Under the pieces are notes generated by a model that did not search any database, was not told the origin of the DNA, and saw only the letters and a list, made by a program, of their open reading frames with translations. Shown here piece after piece: positions 53,701-55,597 of a stretch of DNA of 64,000 bases. Numbering within the stretch: position 1 is the first letter of the stretch; the number at the start of each line of letters is the position of its first letter. Both the position numbers and the translations under genes were made by a program. Origin of the DNA: Onchidella celtica (Eukaryota; Mollusca; Gastropoda; Systellommatophora; Onchidiidae); the NCBI GenBank assembly GCA_963931925.1, contig OZ007571.1, forward strand, positions 11,339,160 to 11,403,159. Direction: 5' to 3'.

Positions 53701-55568
53701 GATACTTTATTTGCACAGGACTACAGAGAGCTCCAGATTCACCATCTCAAGTGTACATGCACCAGCACTGATGCCAAGAACTTGTTGAGCATTGTGGGAC
53801 AGATCAGATCTTTGAGATCTTCCAGTCAGGGGCGGACTTTGTACATGTGCAGGTTAGTGCTGTTTCCGTGGTTACGAGCTTTTGGGTTGGTGGGGGTGGG
53901 GGTGGGATTGGGAGGAATGGTGCTAGTTGCTGAGAGACACTCTCGTGCTGACCAGATGTTCATTTATCGTGAATAATTTATTCAGTTGACATAGACATGT
54001 AGTAACTAAATATCGGAAAAGAGTTGTATGGGAAAGTTGTGGGGGCTTTTAAAGTGGTGGAGCACTGAAAAGATTTTCATAGTTTCCAGATAATTTAATT
54101 TATTGGGGAGGGGGGCGGGGGCGGGAGAAGGTGGATGTACAAAAGAAGTACCTGCATGGAGCAGATCGAGCAGCCAATATATTATTGTCAACATTACGGT
54201 AAAGTATAGAGGAGATATACGTTTGGATTTGTGTAAGGGAATTTTTATCATGGGAACAACATGAGCATGTTTTCATTAGCAGTTATAAATACTTGACAAG
54301 ATCATGGGAGAAAAGAAACGTTAGAGGAGGAAAGTTCCAGACTGTAACGACTGATAGCCTTGGAATTTCAAATAAATACATGAAACAGTAGTTACAGAGG
54401 ACTATTCTCATTCTTTTTTTTTTGTTTAATTTTGGTAGAGGCATGTTAAAATATTGAGCTGTCTGAAGCAATCGATATTTCCGAGTTTATCCGTTTTACT
54501 AGAGATGCAGCTGAGAAGACACCAAGCTGGACAAGTCTGGAATTGTTCATTGTTCTATATTGTTTGGTTACAGAAATGGTGCAAATTACAGTGGCCTGGT
54601 CTGTGTCTTGACTCTTTTGCTAGACAGACTGGACAATGACCATTGTTTGACTGTACCTTTGGTAGTTGGTACTGTCAAATGCATTCGCCAACAGATCATC
54701 CCAACACTGGTAAGAATCACGCAGAGTGGTAAAAAACGATGTTAAGTTTCCAATTTAAAAAAAATGAAAATCATCTACTTCATTCCTCGTATATCCGTGG
54801 TGCTTTGTTCGGCCCCCATATTTGAACAATAATGTCTTTTAATAAAATATTAGCAACATAACGGCGAACGCATTAAGCTGAGCACAAATCCGGGTACTGA
54901 GCTGGAATGTCCTGGCATTTCGCTTTTAGGACTATGAGGTGTGCAATCGACAGGGTCCCTTTTCCCCTTACGGCAGGGTTTTATAGACATATGGGGTAAG
55001 AGAGCTGAATATTAGACTGCCGGGTTTAACTGTCTATCAGTACAAGTTTTACAGAGGAGCGCGACAGAAAACTCAATTGATACCATGATGCCTACAATCA
55101 CTTGGCAGAAGCTTAGCGTCACAAAGATGATTACACACGTGTGTCAAAACTTCTGAATAAAGAGTACAGCCTTCTGTGGTTTGATAAAACGTTTTAGATT
55201 AGGGCTAGTTCGATGTCATGTGCTTTCATTTAATTTATTTACAATTGATTCGTGTATCTTTAAATGTTAACGTTCATATTTTCATCTTTGAGCATTATTC
55301 TGCAAGCTCACAGGGCTGAATTGCCAATCTCTTGATTGCAAAGTTTCACATAGAAGCAATGCTATTTGTTTATCAACAGGATCAATACAAGGCTCTTTAT
55401 GATGTTCTGCAACGGTATGTGGAGACTCGCAGTGATTACACAAATTTTGGAGAACATAATTTTGTAGTCAATCAACAGTCCACAGCTGAAGCCACAGAAC
55501 CCGATGACCAATCTGACGAGGAATCAGATGATGAAGCTAAAGTTTATGCTAATGTGGATAGGAAATAA
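8204..55568 (+). CDS. Receptor-type protein tyrosine phosphatase with EGF-like and fucolectin ectodomain (29 exons, 5' incomplete)
   Basis: This is a single-pass membrane phosphatase expected to dephosphorylate phosphotyrosine in the cytosol under control of a carbohydrate- or protein-binding ectodomain. Joining 29 exons gives about 1,350 residues without a stop. Approximate residues in this partial model: EGF 1-45, galactose-binding-like 46-165, fucolectin domain 166-305, EGF-like repeats 306-597, transmembrane helix 607-631 followed by five arginines, PTP D1 735-1015, PTP D2 1045-1310, acidic tail to 1350. D1 keeps the WPD aspartate (890), the catalytic Cys (920) in HCSAGVGRTG and Arg (926). 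D2 has MCRNGANYSG instead and should be inactive. Ectodomain exons are all phase 1-1. No start or signal peptide was seen, so exons are missing at the 5' end. Its introns hold most of the window's mobile elements. Domain mix resembles mollusc PTPR genes. No ortholog symbol can be assigned. Confidence 0.9.
8687..8803 (+). repeat. Decayed 29-30 bp minisatellite, four units
   Basis: The core ACATGAC recurs at 8687, 8717, 8746 and 8775, a regular period of 29-30 bp, each followed by A-rich then T-rich sequence. It lies in intron 1. No coding potential. Confidence 0.6.
9077..10304 (+). mobile_element. Solo LTR 1 (1,228 bp), TSD ACGTG
   Basis: The segment starts TGTCACGAGTGG and ends GGGATTTGTGACA, so the ends are short inverted repeats (TGTCAC/GTGACA). 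ACGTG precedes it at 9072-9076 and follows it at 10305-10309, a perfect 5-bp duplication. An AATAAA near 10197 fits a plus-strand polyadenylation signal. Inside is a 38-bp unit repeated three times from about 9819 (cores at 9821, 9859, 9897). No coding sequence. It is a recombination relic of an LTR retrotransposon, family unknown; its length and ends recall the 1,225-bp LTRs at 36056 and 43564, but the sequences do not align by eye. Confidence 0.85.
10600..10797 (+). mobile_element. Helitron 3' end (non-autonomous remnant)
   Basis: The end reads GGTGCAACGCC, then AGGACCACGG, then CTAGT at 10793-10797. A GC-rich hairpin about 10 bases before CTAG is the hallmark of Helitron 3' termini. About 200 bp upstream resemble the copy at 21590-21776 (AGACTTAT, then GAATTGAAAC, then TTTAT before the hairpin). 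The 5' TC end could not be placed. Helitrons leave no target duplication. Confidence 0.6.
11240..12131 (+). mobile_element. LINE D: 5'-truncated RTE-type LINE with 13-bp TSD
   Basis: The body (11253-12118) is flanked by GTAATAGCTTAAA at 11240-11252 and 12119-12131. It encodes the RT C-terminal half: FADDIDGLAGNEEEL, KYLGAIISQE, LYACESWTLTAELQR and DHVTNEEVRS, all typical of the RTE clade. After KRRKLKW one base is added near 11873, which gives a TAG at 11876-11878. The remainder continues in another frame (HITRSCGISKTILQG to QRPYDPG and stop at about 12096). The tail is an AGTAGC repeat. It lies in intron 1, sense to the host gene. Confidence 0.88.
12132..13619. other. Remainder of intron 1
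   Basis: No gene or clear element seen. It contains a C-rich run at about 13340-13385 and ends in a pyrimidine-rich acceptor region before exon 2. Confidence 0.5.
13620..13790 (+). CDS. Exon 2: first half of galactose-binding-like region
   Basis: Acceptor CATCGTAG, donor GTGAGC, phase 1-1. Encodes DLSQVGTVTSNSQINL to WSTPYPFTWLRLFANNE. The pattern (unpaired DGN, then W and a hydrophobic strand WLRLFAN) fits a divergent discoidin/fucolectin-type jelly roll. It contains an N-glycosylation sequon. Confidence 0.85.
14145..14336 (+). CDS. Exon 3: second half of galactose-binding-like region
   Basis: Acceptor GCAACAG, donor GTATGT, phase 1-1. Encodes ALHNVTVQFSNGTSSSTVDC to ALCSLYISGG. Several N-glycosylation sequons (NVT, NGT, NAT). 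Ends in the C-x-L-x-I-x-G strand that usually closes such domains (compare CEVELYGG in exon 5). Confidence 0.85.
14727..14936 (+). CDS. Exon 4: fucolectin (FTP) domain, first half
   Basis: Acceptor CTTTTTAG, donor GTGAGT, phase 1-1, 210 bp. Encodes RNVALRQKATQTSTANRYTA, then AVNGVEE, ACTHTNPNTDRRPSWTVTL and FINRYVIYNRR. This matches the eel-fucolectin/tachylectin family layout NVAL-KPATQSS, AVDG, CTHT, W-V-L, I-x-x-V-x-I-Y-NR. These domains bind fucose and calcium. Whether the sugar-binding residues are kept cannot be judged by eye. Confidence 0.88.
15640..17036 (+). repeat. Degenerate TAGG tetranucleotide array with higher-order units
   Basis: Imperfect runs of GGTA/TAGG. Embedded in them is a non-simple segment, ATATGAATGCATGTAATGAG plus AGGTAGGTCTTTA and AGTAGGTTTGGTAAGTA, at about 16318, 16490 and 16687, and a fourth, more diverged copy at about 18491 beyond the LTR. 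This shows a higher-order unit of roughly 170-200 bp. Minus-strand reading frames here (repeats of YLPT) are by-products of the repeat. Confidence 0.9.
17037..18411 (-). mobile_element. Solo LTR 2 (1,375 bp) inside the TAGG array
   Basis: Ends are TGTCACGATCACG and TTAATCGTGACA, inverted TGTCACGAT/ATCGTGACA. GTAG lies immediately on both sides; the repetitive target makes a 4 or 5 bp duplication hard to fix. Minus orientation is inferred from a CATAAATAC-like TATA box on that strand near 18160. Internal tandem repeats: about 112-bp units with core CATGGCACGACC at 17735, 17837, 17949 and 18060, a unit of about 120 bp repeated near 17485-17710, and a duplicated segment at about 18250-18400. No coding sequence. 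Relic of an LTR retrotransposon of unknown family. Confidence 0.75.
18417..18645 (+). repeat. TAGG array, distal part
   Basis: Continuation of the array on the other side of the solo LTR. Contains the fourth copy of the GTATGAATGCGTGTAATGAG segment. Followed to 19479 by AT-rich sequence with a C run at about 19220 and no gene. Confidence 0.85.
19480..19689 (+). CDS. Exon 5: fucolectin (FTP) domain, second half
   Basis: Acceptor GTTTACAG, donor GTGAGT, phase 1-1, 210 bp. Encodes CCEERLQGFVLTSFGPN to LTLCEVELYGG. CC-ERL-x-x-F and C-E-V-E-L-Y-G are the usual second-half landmarks of fucolectin domains. Sequons NYT and NAT are present. Confidence 0.88.
20389..20532 (+). CDS. Exon 6: EGF-like repeat
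   Basis: Acceptor TATTTCAG, donor GTAATT, phase 1-1. Encodes ACQTGKYGRECEKDCNC to CAAGFYGEDCQTG with eight cysteines in the MEGF/laminin-EGF style. No methionine, so it would be missed by ORF length filters. Confidence 0.82.
20819..20970 (+). repeat. GA-rich microsatellite
   Basis: Nearly pure GA repeats with AAAG variants in intron 6. No coding significance. Confidence 0.95.
21159..21293 (+). CDS. Exon 7: EGF-like repeat
   Basis: Acceptor CCACCCAG, donor GTAATT, phase 1-1. Encodes CPPTRYGISCRERCSTNC to CAPGKSGDRCEKG. Eight cysteines and the YG-x-x-C...G-x-x-C spacing of MEGF-type repeats. Confidence 0.85.
21590..21776 (+). mobile_element. Helitron 3' end (second copy)
   Basis: Ends CCCGGGCAGGGCCCTGG, then ACCCCAG, then CTAGT at 21772-21776: a GC-rich hairpin followed by CTAG, the Helitron 3' signature. 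Shares AGACTTAT, A-rich, AGAACTGAAAC and AATTTAT blocks with the copy ending at 10797. 5' end not located. Confidence 0.6.
22066..22168 (+). repeat. Dispersed repeat P, direct copy of 23118-23212
   Basis: About 95 bp shared with 23118-23212 in the same orientation: TTTTTGCCACATCCAA, GAGGCG, TTCTGTTTTCTTTAAGATG, GGAGTTGTG and AAACTCG. Roughly 80 percent alike by eye. Nature unknown. Confidence 0.6.
23043..23112 (+). repeat. Decayed LINE/SINE 3' tail of CR1/L2 style
   Basis: TGTAAAGGGCTTAGAGC followed by GACGCGATATGA and a TTATT repeat resembles the GCGC hairpin plus TATAAAT plus ATT tail seen at the end of LINE B. Short and degraded. Confidence 0.45.
23118..23212 (+). repeat. Dispersed repeat Q, direct copy of 22066-22168
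   Basis: Second copy of the repeat described at 22066. It directly follows the decayed tail at 23043-23112. The rest of this intron, to 24176, shows nothing I can name with confidence. Confidence 0.6.
24177..24317 (+). CDS. Exon 8: EGF-like repeat, cassette copy 1
   Basis: Acceptor TTGCAAAG, donor GTAAGT, phase 1-1, 141 bp. Encodes CPDGTYGQDCHETCSDYC, then CNPVNGSCLQGC and GYITPQCNA. Nearly the same as exons 9 and 10, together with the intron flanks, marking a tandem duplication. Confidence 0.88.
24628..24768 (+). CDS. Exon 9: EGF-like repeat, cassette copy 2
   Basis: Acceptor CTACAAAG, donor GTAAGT, phase 1-1, 141 bp. Encodes CASGAYGQDCNETCSEHC, CNPVNGSCPNGC and GYTLPQCNT. Preceded by the same TTTTTGTTTCTCTTTCAT tract as exon 8. 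A GA-rich run at 24507-24570 lies just upstream. Confidence 0.88.
25177..25317 (+). CDS. Exon 10: EGF-like repeat, cassette copy 3
   Basis: Acceptor CTACAAAG, donor GTAAGT, phase 1-1, 141 bp. Encodes CPNGRYGQGCEETCSEHC, CNPVNGSCLQGC and GYTSPQCDTG. GA-rich repeats flank it at 24955-25120 and 25521-25685. The overlapping frames that are also open in exons 8-10 (for example MKLAV-x-IVLVVQ) are shadows. Confidence 0.88.
25816..25989 (+). CDS. Exon 11: last EGF-like repeat and stalk
   Basis: Acceptor ATTGAAG, donor GTCAGT, phase 1-1, 174 bp. Encodes CPNKTYGPGCNMTCSANC to CILGCINDTAADECSRLPVT. The second half has lost the usual GxxGxxC ending and forms a short stalk to the membrane. Confidence 0.83.
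26279..26540 (+). repeat. Relic of a fourth EGF cassette, exon lost
   Basis: 26279-26350 matches the intron upstream of exon 8 at about 24079 (ACCTGGCATGTAAG versus ACCTTGGCGTATGAA, then GTGA-CAGCTG, then CAG-ATTAT). 26475-26520 matches the intron downstream of exon 10 at about 25470 (CAGTGAAGAATAATTTTTCT versus CAGTGAGGAATAATACTACT). The EGF coding part between them is not recognisable. Confidence 0.5.
27311..27410 (+). CDS. Exon 12: transmembrane helix
   Basis: Acceptor GCCTTCAG, donor GTATGT, phase 1-2. Encodes TDDSDGTE followed by LVIGLVMAAVVVLLLAVILA and VIFWR, a single hydrophobic helix of about 24 residues. The next exon starts with more arginines, the stop-transfer signal. Confidence 0.92.
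27563..29832 (+). pseudogene. LINE C ORF2: linker, reverse transcriptase
   Basis: Reverse transcriptase of the L1/Tx1 group. The endonuclease is missing because of 5' truncation; the frame begins at the junction with QNELEPTVKWELLK-like residues. The fingers and palm are complete, with YADD, and thumb motifs such as GKVTVVKSLLLSQLSYI and GGLGMISIKDQ are present. It ends at TAG 29830-29832 because the frame is lost before the C-terminal knuckle. Confidence 0.88.
29768..30430 (+). pseudogene. LINE C ORF2: C-terminal region with cysteine/histidine knuckle
   Basis: Continues ORF2 in the +1 frame: RLRLLHFKLIHNIYPTN, then EKCAYCNERDYIEHFFFYC (CX2C...HX4C), ending at a stop at 30428-30430. This is the usual end of L1/Tx1-type proteins. 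Overlaps the upstream frame by about 65 bp, where the frameshift must lie. Confidence 0.85.
31904..32058 (+). CDS. Exon 13: cytoplasmic juxtamembrane segment
   Basis: Phase 2 acceptor TACCAAG and donor GTACTA. Completes FWR and continues RRRRNSTPKVQSNMEIPMD to VGDGTAD. Basic cluster, then a polar, probably disordered region. The donor is weaker than others in the gene, so its exact end is a little less certain. Confidence 0.75.
32059..33125. other. Intron 13
   Basis: AT-rich, with T runs near 32545 and 32640. Nothing recognisable. Confidence 0.5.
33126..33274 (+). CDS. Exon 14: juxtamembrane wedge
   Basis: Acceptor GGCAATAG, donor GTGTGT, phase 1-0. Encodes APDMAETPATNATGGYYN to AIRIDDLGAFLSSHDKDFYR-KQFE, the helix that precedes RPTP D1 domains (pattern L-x-x-[YF]-x-x-x...F-x-x-[EQ]FE). 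Confidence 0.85.
33275..34644. other. Intron 14
   Basis: No element or gene recognised on either strand. Confidence 0.5.
34645..34735 (+). CDS. Exon 15: start of PTP D1
   Basis: Acceptor TTATTTAG, donor GTAAGT, phase 0-1. Encodes KVPGIIERFTMDVGLSDENK ending in NKYKNICP, the equivalent of the KNRYxNI-PYD phosphotyrosine-recognition loop. The usual Arg is a Lys here. Confidence 0.9.
35547..35623 (+). CDS. Exon 16: PTP D1, DHSRV segment
   Basis: Acceptor TTCAAAG, donor GTAATA, phase 1-0. Encodes YDHSRVHLKINRNRHEGDY and INASYVE, the conserved D-x-SRV and DYINA-Y motifs of PTPs. The next exon lies 9.2 kb away because of the LTR element. Confidence 0.93.
36056..37280 (+). repeat. 5' LTR
   Basis: Starts TGTCATGATTCGG, ends CTCGTGACA, giving imperfect terminal inverted repeats. 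A TATATAAC box candidate lies at 36427-36434. Length equals that of the 3' LTR. Confidence 0.95.
38469..42944 (+). CDS. Gag-Pol polyprotein of the Gmr1-like element (1,491 codons)
   Basis: Fossil element protein in one frame. Parts in order by residue: N-terminal charged coiled coil with five copies of a nine-residue REEKAAERL unit (about 32-76), Gag core (about 120-290), CCHC knuckle (384-397), retropepsin with DSG (about 458), integrase HHCC zinc domain (about 637-682), integrase core (about 705-805), GPF/Y module (about 935-980), reverse transcriptase (about 1080-1260, YFDD near 1225), RNase H (about 1370-1491). The integrase-before-RT order is copia-like although the RT and GPF/Y module are gypsy-like. 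It looks whole. Base composition is higher in GC than the flanking host DNA. Confidence 0.95.
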   Translation: MAELQKYLELAQSFGIPEAQRASWVDQKLKEEREEKAAERLREEKAAERLREEKAAERLREEKAAERLREEKAAEREDRAAERAEKQAQREYELALKQLEAKQAQPTGAPEVTSNNKTKPKLPTFNDKVDRIDSYLHRFELHAVCAGWQRSEYTSCLANLLTGRALEVFHSLTIDDARDYDILKTALLKRFQHTEDGFHKRFRDCKPEASENFSTYVDRLRHLLSRWTELAGVEEGNYKKLYDLIIKDQIYMSCHTDLVAHFKEQAPKTTVEITSIAERYAAAHPNRSLAKAKVNEPCYAGAATKTPVPSRQSRQPFRQSPQVRPRSEPPVSRRQPNPHKFSRDWEPRYTRPFPTGGPRNNYYQAPTFPSYRGTPRRDDNPVYCYRCGAGGHIARQCRVRLDAANACSVAFTENRGYRTRNAETVDKVIPVMSALHERGALTLYEGRVNAIRASVLRDSGCTTVGVRESLVRPAQLLDRDATCITFGGSVEHFRLAEIYVDTPFITGVVTACVLPNPVADLIIGNIPHLKDVSDCELGIWDDNDIACVTTRQQSRRQNDDTLRSPVVDLDVTPEIFRNEQRTDPSLKPLFAKIDPDNPDTSRFCLKDDLLYRVFRGKRETILQLVIPRSFRRDITRLAHDTPLAGHQGKARTKSRVLSQFFWPGVYGDINSYVSRCDTCQKRTPKGKTSRAPIQEMPPVSTPFQRVAVDIVGPLPKSDRGHRFILSVIDYATRWPEAVPLKEISADHVAEALVTIFTRVGFPSELLSDRGPQFTSDLFRKVLELTGIRQKLTSPYHPQSNGCCERWNATMKAMLARVSADRPGDWDRRLPAILFAYRELPNATTGFSPFELLYGRKPRGPMAILRDLYAGSDTDVPDTRSAYQYIVDLRHRIVNACDLARQFACVRTRSFIGYRDRGSRLRTLSVGDRALVLLPETNNKLLLTWKGPFLVKKRLSRVNYLITIRGNDKVYHINMLKKYLTDDQTHHDHSCHVVAQANAAMVTIDDNDREPLSMTRSLLSLQATEDATSVNINPELDQSKTQDIMNLVREFSPVFTDLPGKTSLVQHVIRLHSDVPVFVKPYPRPLQAHDTIQSEVEKMLSLGVIERSTSPYCSPIVLVKKTDGSVRFCIDYRKLNALTIYDAEPIPNQEDLFARLAESSVFSKIDLAKGYWQIPMEEASKQYTAFQTPMGLMQWRFMPFGLVTAPATFARMMNILLQQTPCVLSYFDDICAFHTDWKGHLEALRQVLSKLRDAGLTAKPSKVFLGYTQINFLGHTIAKGVQTPDDSKISKILKLQAPHTKKQVRSLLGFLSYYRKFVPNFSALTAPLSDLTRKDRPNKITWNTQCATALATVQQLFSSSPLLILPNIRRTFTVRTDASDQGIGAVLLQERDGLLRPCMYASRKLLPREQRYAIIERECLAIVYAVDAFSRYLLMTEFVIETDHKPLLFLKSNRAKNARLTRWSLALQEYRFIIKAIPGGDNVHADLLSRLP
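43551..43563 (+). other. Polypurine tract of the LTR element
   Basis: GGGGTGGGGGATG directly before the 3' LTR, in the position where plus-strand synthesis is primed in LTR retrotransposons. Confidence 0.75.
43564..44788 (+). repeat. 3' LTR
   Basis: Copy of 36056-37280 at a constant offset of 7,508 bases. I found no difference on reading both through. Ends five bases before host exon 17. Confidence 0.95.
44794..44830 (+). CDS. Exon 17: PTP D1, short exon at the insertion edge
   Basis: 37 bp, phase 0-1, encoding GYNNEEKYIASQ, the usual G-Y-x-x-x-x-x-[FY]IA-[ST]Q motif. Its acceptor AG is the right-hand TSD copy (TACAG); the native pyrimidine tract (CTTTTCTTTTC at 36040-36050) is now 8.7 kb upstream. 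Donor GTCAAT is unusual. The next exon supplies CAP in place of the common GP. Confidence 0.85.
45319..45416 (+). CDS. Exon 18: PTP D1
   Basis: Acceptor ACTGCAG, donor GTCTGA, phase 1-0. Encodes APNQLMLDDFIRMLWEQKPD and KVVMLTNLIEEGK, the D-F-W-R-M-x-W-E and I-V-M-L-T-N-L-x-E-x-G-K motifs of PTPs. Confidence 0.92.
46388..47694 (-). mobile_element. Solo LTR 3 (1,307 bp) in a CT microsatellite
   Basis: Plus-strand ends TGTTACGAGG and CCTAACCCTGACA. CT repeats lie directly on both sides (46341-46387 and 47695-47730), consistent with a CTCTC duplication that the repeat makes ambiguous. On the minus strand there is a TATATAAG box near 47271-47278 and AATAAA downstream at about 46555, in promoter-then-poly(A) order, so minus orientation is likely. 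No coding sequence. Relic of an LTR retrotransposon, family unknown. Confidence 0.75.
48049..48168 (+). CDS. Exon 19: PTP D1
   Basis: Acceptor TTGAACAG, donor GTGTGT, phase 0-0. Encodes VRCEQYWPDDGEIVVGGISI to FADYTIRKLCLSK: the KCxxYWP motif and the following beta strands. Confidence 0.93.
48291..48433 (+). CDS. Exon 20: PTP D1, WPD loop and catalytic Cys
   Basis: Acceptor TGTGCAG, donor GTGAGT, phase 0-2. Encodes LTQFHFTSWPDKGVPDTP with the general-acid Asp of the WPD loop, and ends at VVHC, the catalytic cysteine, with AG of the next Ser codon. Confidence 0.95.
49160..49295 (+). CDS. Exon 21: PTP D1, P-loop
   Basis: Acceptor ATGGTCAG, donor GTAAGC, phase 2-0. Continues SAGVGRTGTFIALHHVMREA, completing HCSAGVGRTG with the phosphate-binding Arg. 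Ends RNARMNMIQTL, leading into the Q-loop. Confidence 0.95.
49673..49819 (+). CDS. Exon 22: end of PTP D1
   Basis: Acceptor CCTGCAG, donor GTAAAT, phase 0-0. Encodes DQYIFLHRAAYVAMICQGTT to NMESEFE; Q-Y-x-F-x-H-x-A is the conserved Q-loop helix. The EFE end is the usual link to D2. Confidence 0.93.
50122..50263 (+). CDS. Exon 23: D1-D2 linker and start of D2
   Basis: Acceptor AAACTAG, donor GTGAGT, phase 0-1. Encodes AVRSACSVDITTVLD to NVYENSRTADNKLKNRVHNILP. KNRxxNILP begins D2. YENS is a possible phosphotyrosine docking site (YxN). Confidence 0.9.
50982..51055 (+). CDS. Exon 24: PTP D2
   Basis: Acceptor TTCCCCAG, donor GTAAGG, phase 1-0. Encodes NENYRAVLTRELKGVGDYIN-AVVMP, aligned with the D-x-x-R-V...DYINA segment of D1. 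Confidence 0.9.
52004..52141 (+). CDS. Exon 25: PTP D2
   Basis: Acceptor GTTAACAG, donor GTTAGC, phase 0-0. Encodes SFTQRDDQILTQLPMPGTVL-DFWRLVMQYQITVVVAFEAD: the T-Q-x-P-M-x-x-T-V-x-DFWR motif of D2 domains. Confidence 0.92.
52495..52656 (+). CDS. Exon 26: PTP D2
   Basis: Acceptor ACACACAG, donor GTAAGT, phase 0-0. Encodes TIGEYLPASENDVVTSGPFD to SSMSVTSSI. YLP replaces the YWP motif, a usual sign of D2 divergence. Confidence 0.9.
53686..53852 (+). CDS. Exon 27: PTP D2, degenerate WPD region
   Basis: Acceptor TGTGCAG, donor GTTAGT, phase 0-2. Encodes DYRELQIHHLKCTCTSTDAK to GRTLYMC. The stretch where WPD should be (HHLKCTCTSTDA) has no WPD. A Cys at the catalytic position is kept. Confidence 0.88.
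54574..54709 (+). CDS. Exon 28: PTP D2, degenerate P-loop
   Basis: Acceptor GGTTACAG, donor GTAAGA, phase 2-0. Gives MCRNGANYSGLVCVLTLLLD, in which the P-loop Arg is replaced by Tyr, then VKCIRQQIIPTL. D2 is therefore expected to be a regulatory or scaffolding pseudophosphatase. Confidence 0.92.
55380..55568 (+). CDS. Exon 29: last exon, C-terminal tail and stop
   Basis: Acceptor ATCAACAG, phase 0. Encodes DQYKALYDVLQRYVETRSDY (D2 Q-loop helix), then an acidic tail and KVYANVDRK, stop TAA at 55566-55568. YANV fits the Grb2 SH2 consensus pYxN. Confidence 0.93.
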   Translation, partial: DQYKALYDVLQRYVETRSDYTNFGEHNFVVNQQSTAEATEPDDQSDEESDDEAKVYANVDRK

Positions 55569-55591
55569 ATGGAACTCAAGTTTGACCTTTT

Positions 55592-55597
55592 AATAAA
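55592..55597 (+). promoter_or_regulatory. Candidate polyadenylation signal
   Basis: AATAAA 24 bp after the stop codon; another AATAAA overlaps the stop at 55564-55569. Either would give a very short 3' UTR; longer ones cannot be excluded. Confidence 0.5.

Larger units (their letters stand above)
48434..55379. other. Introns 20-28
   Basis: These introns (0.1 to 1.0 kb) separate the exons listed. They are AT-rich, with G-rich runs near 48850, 53885 and 54105. I recognise no mobile element or RNA gene in them. Confidence 0.5.
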
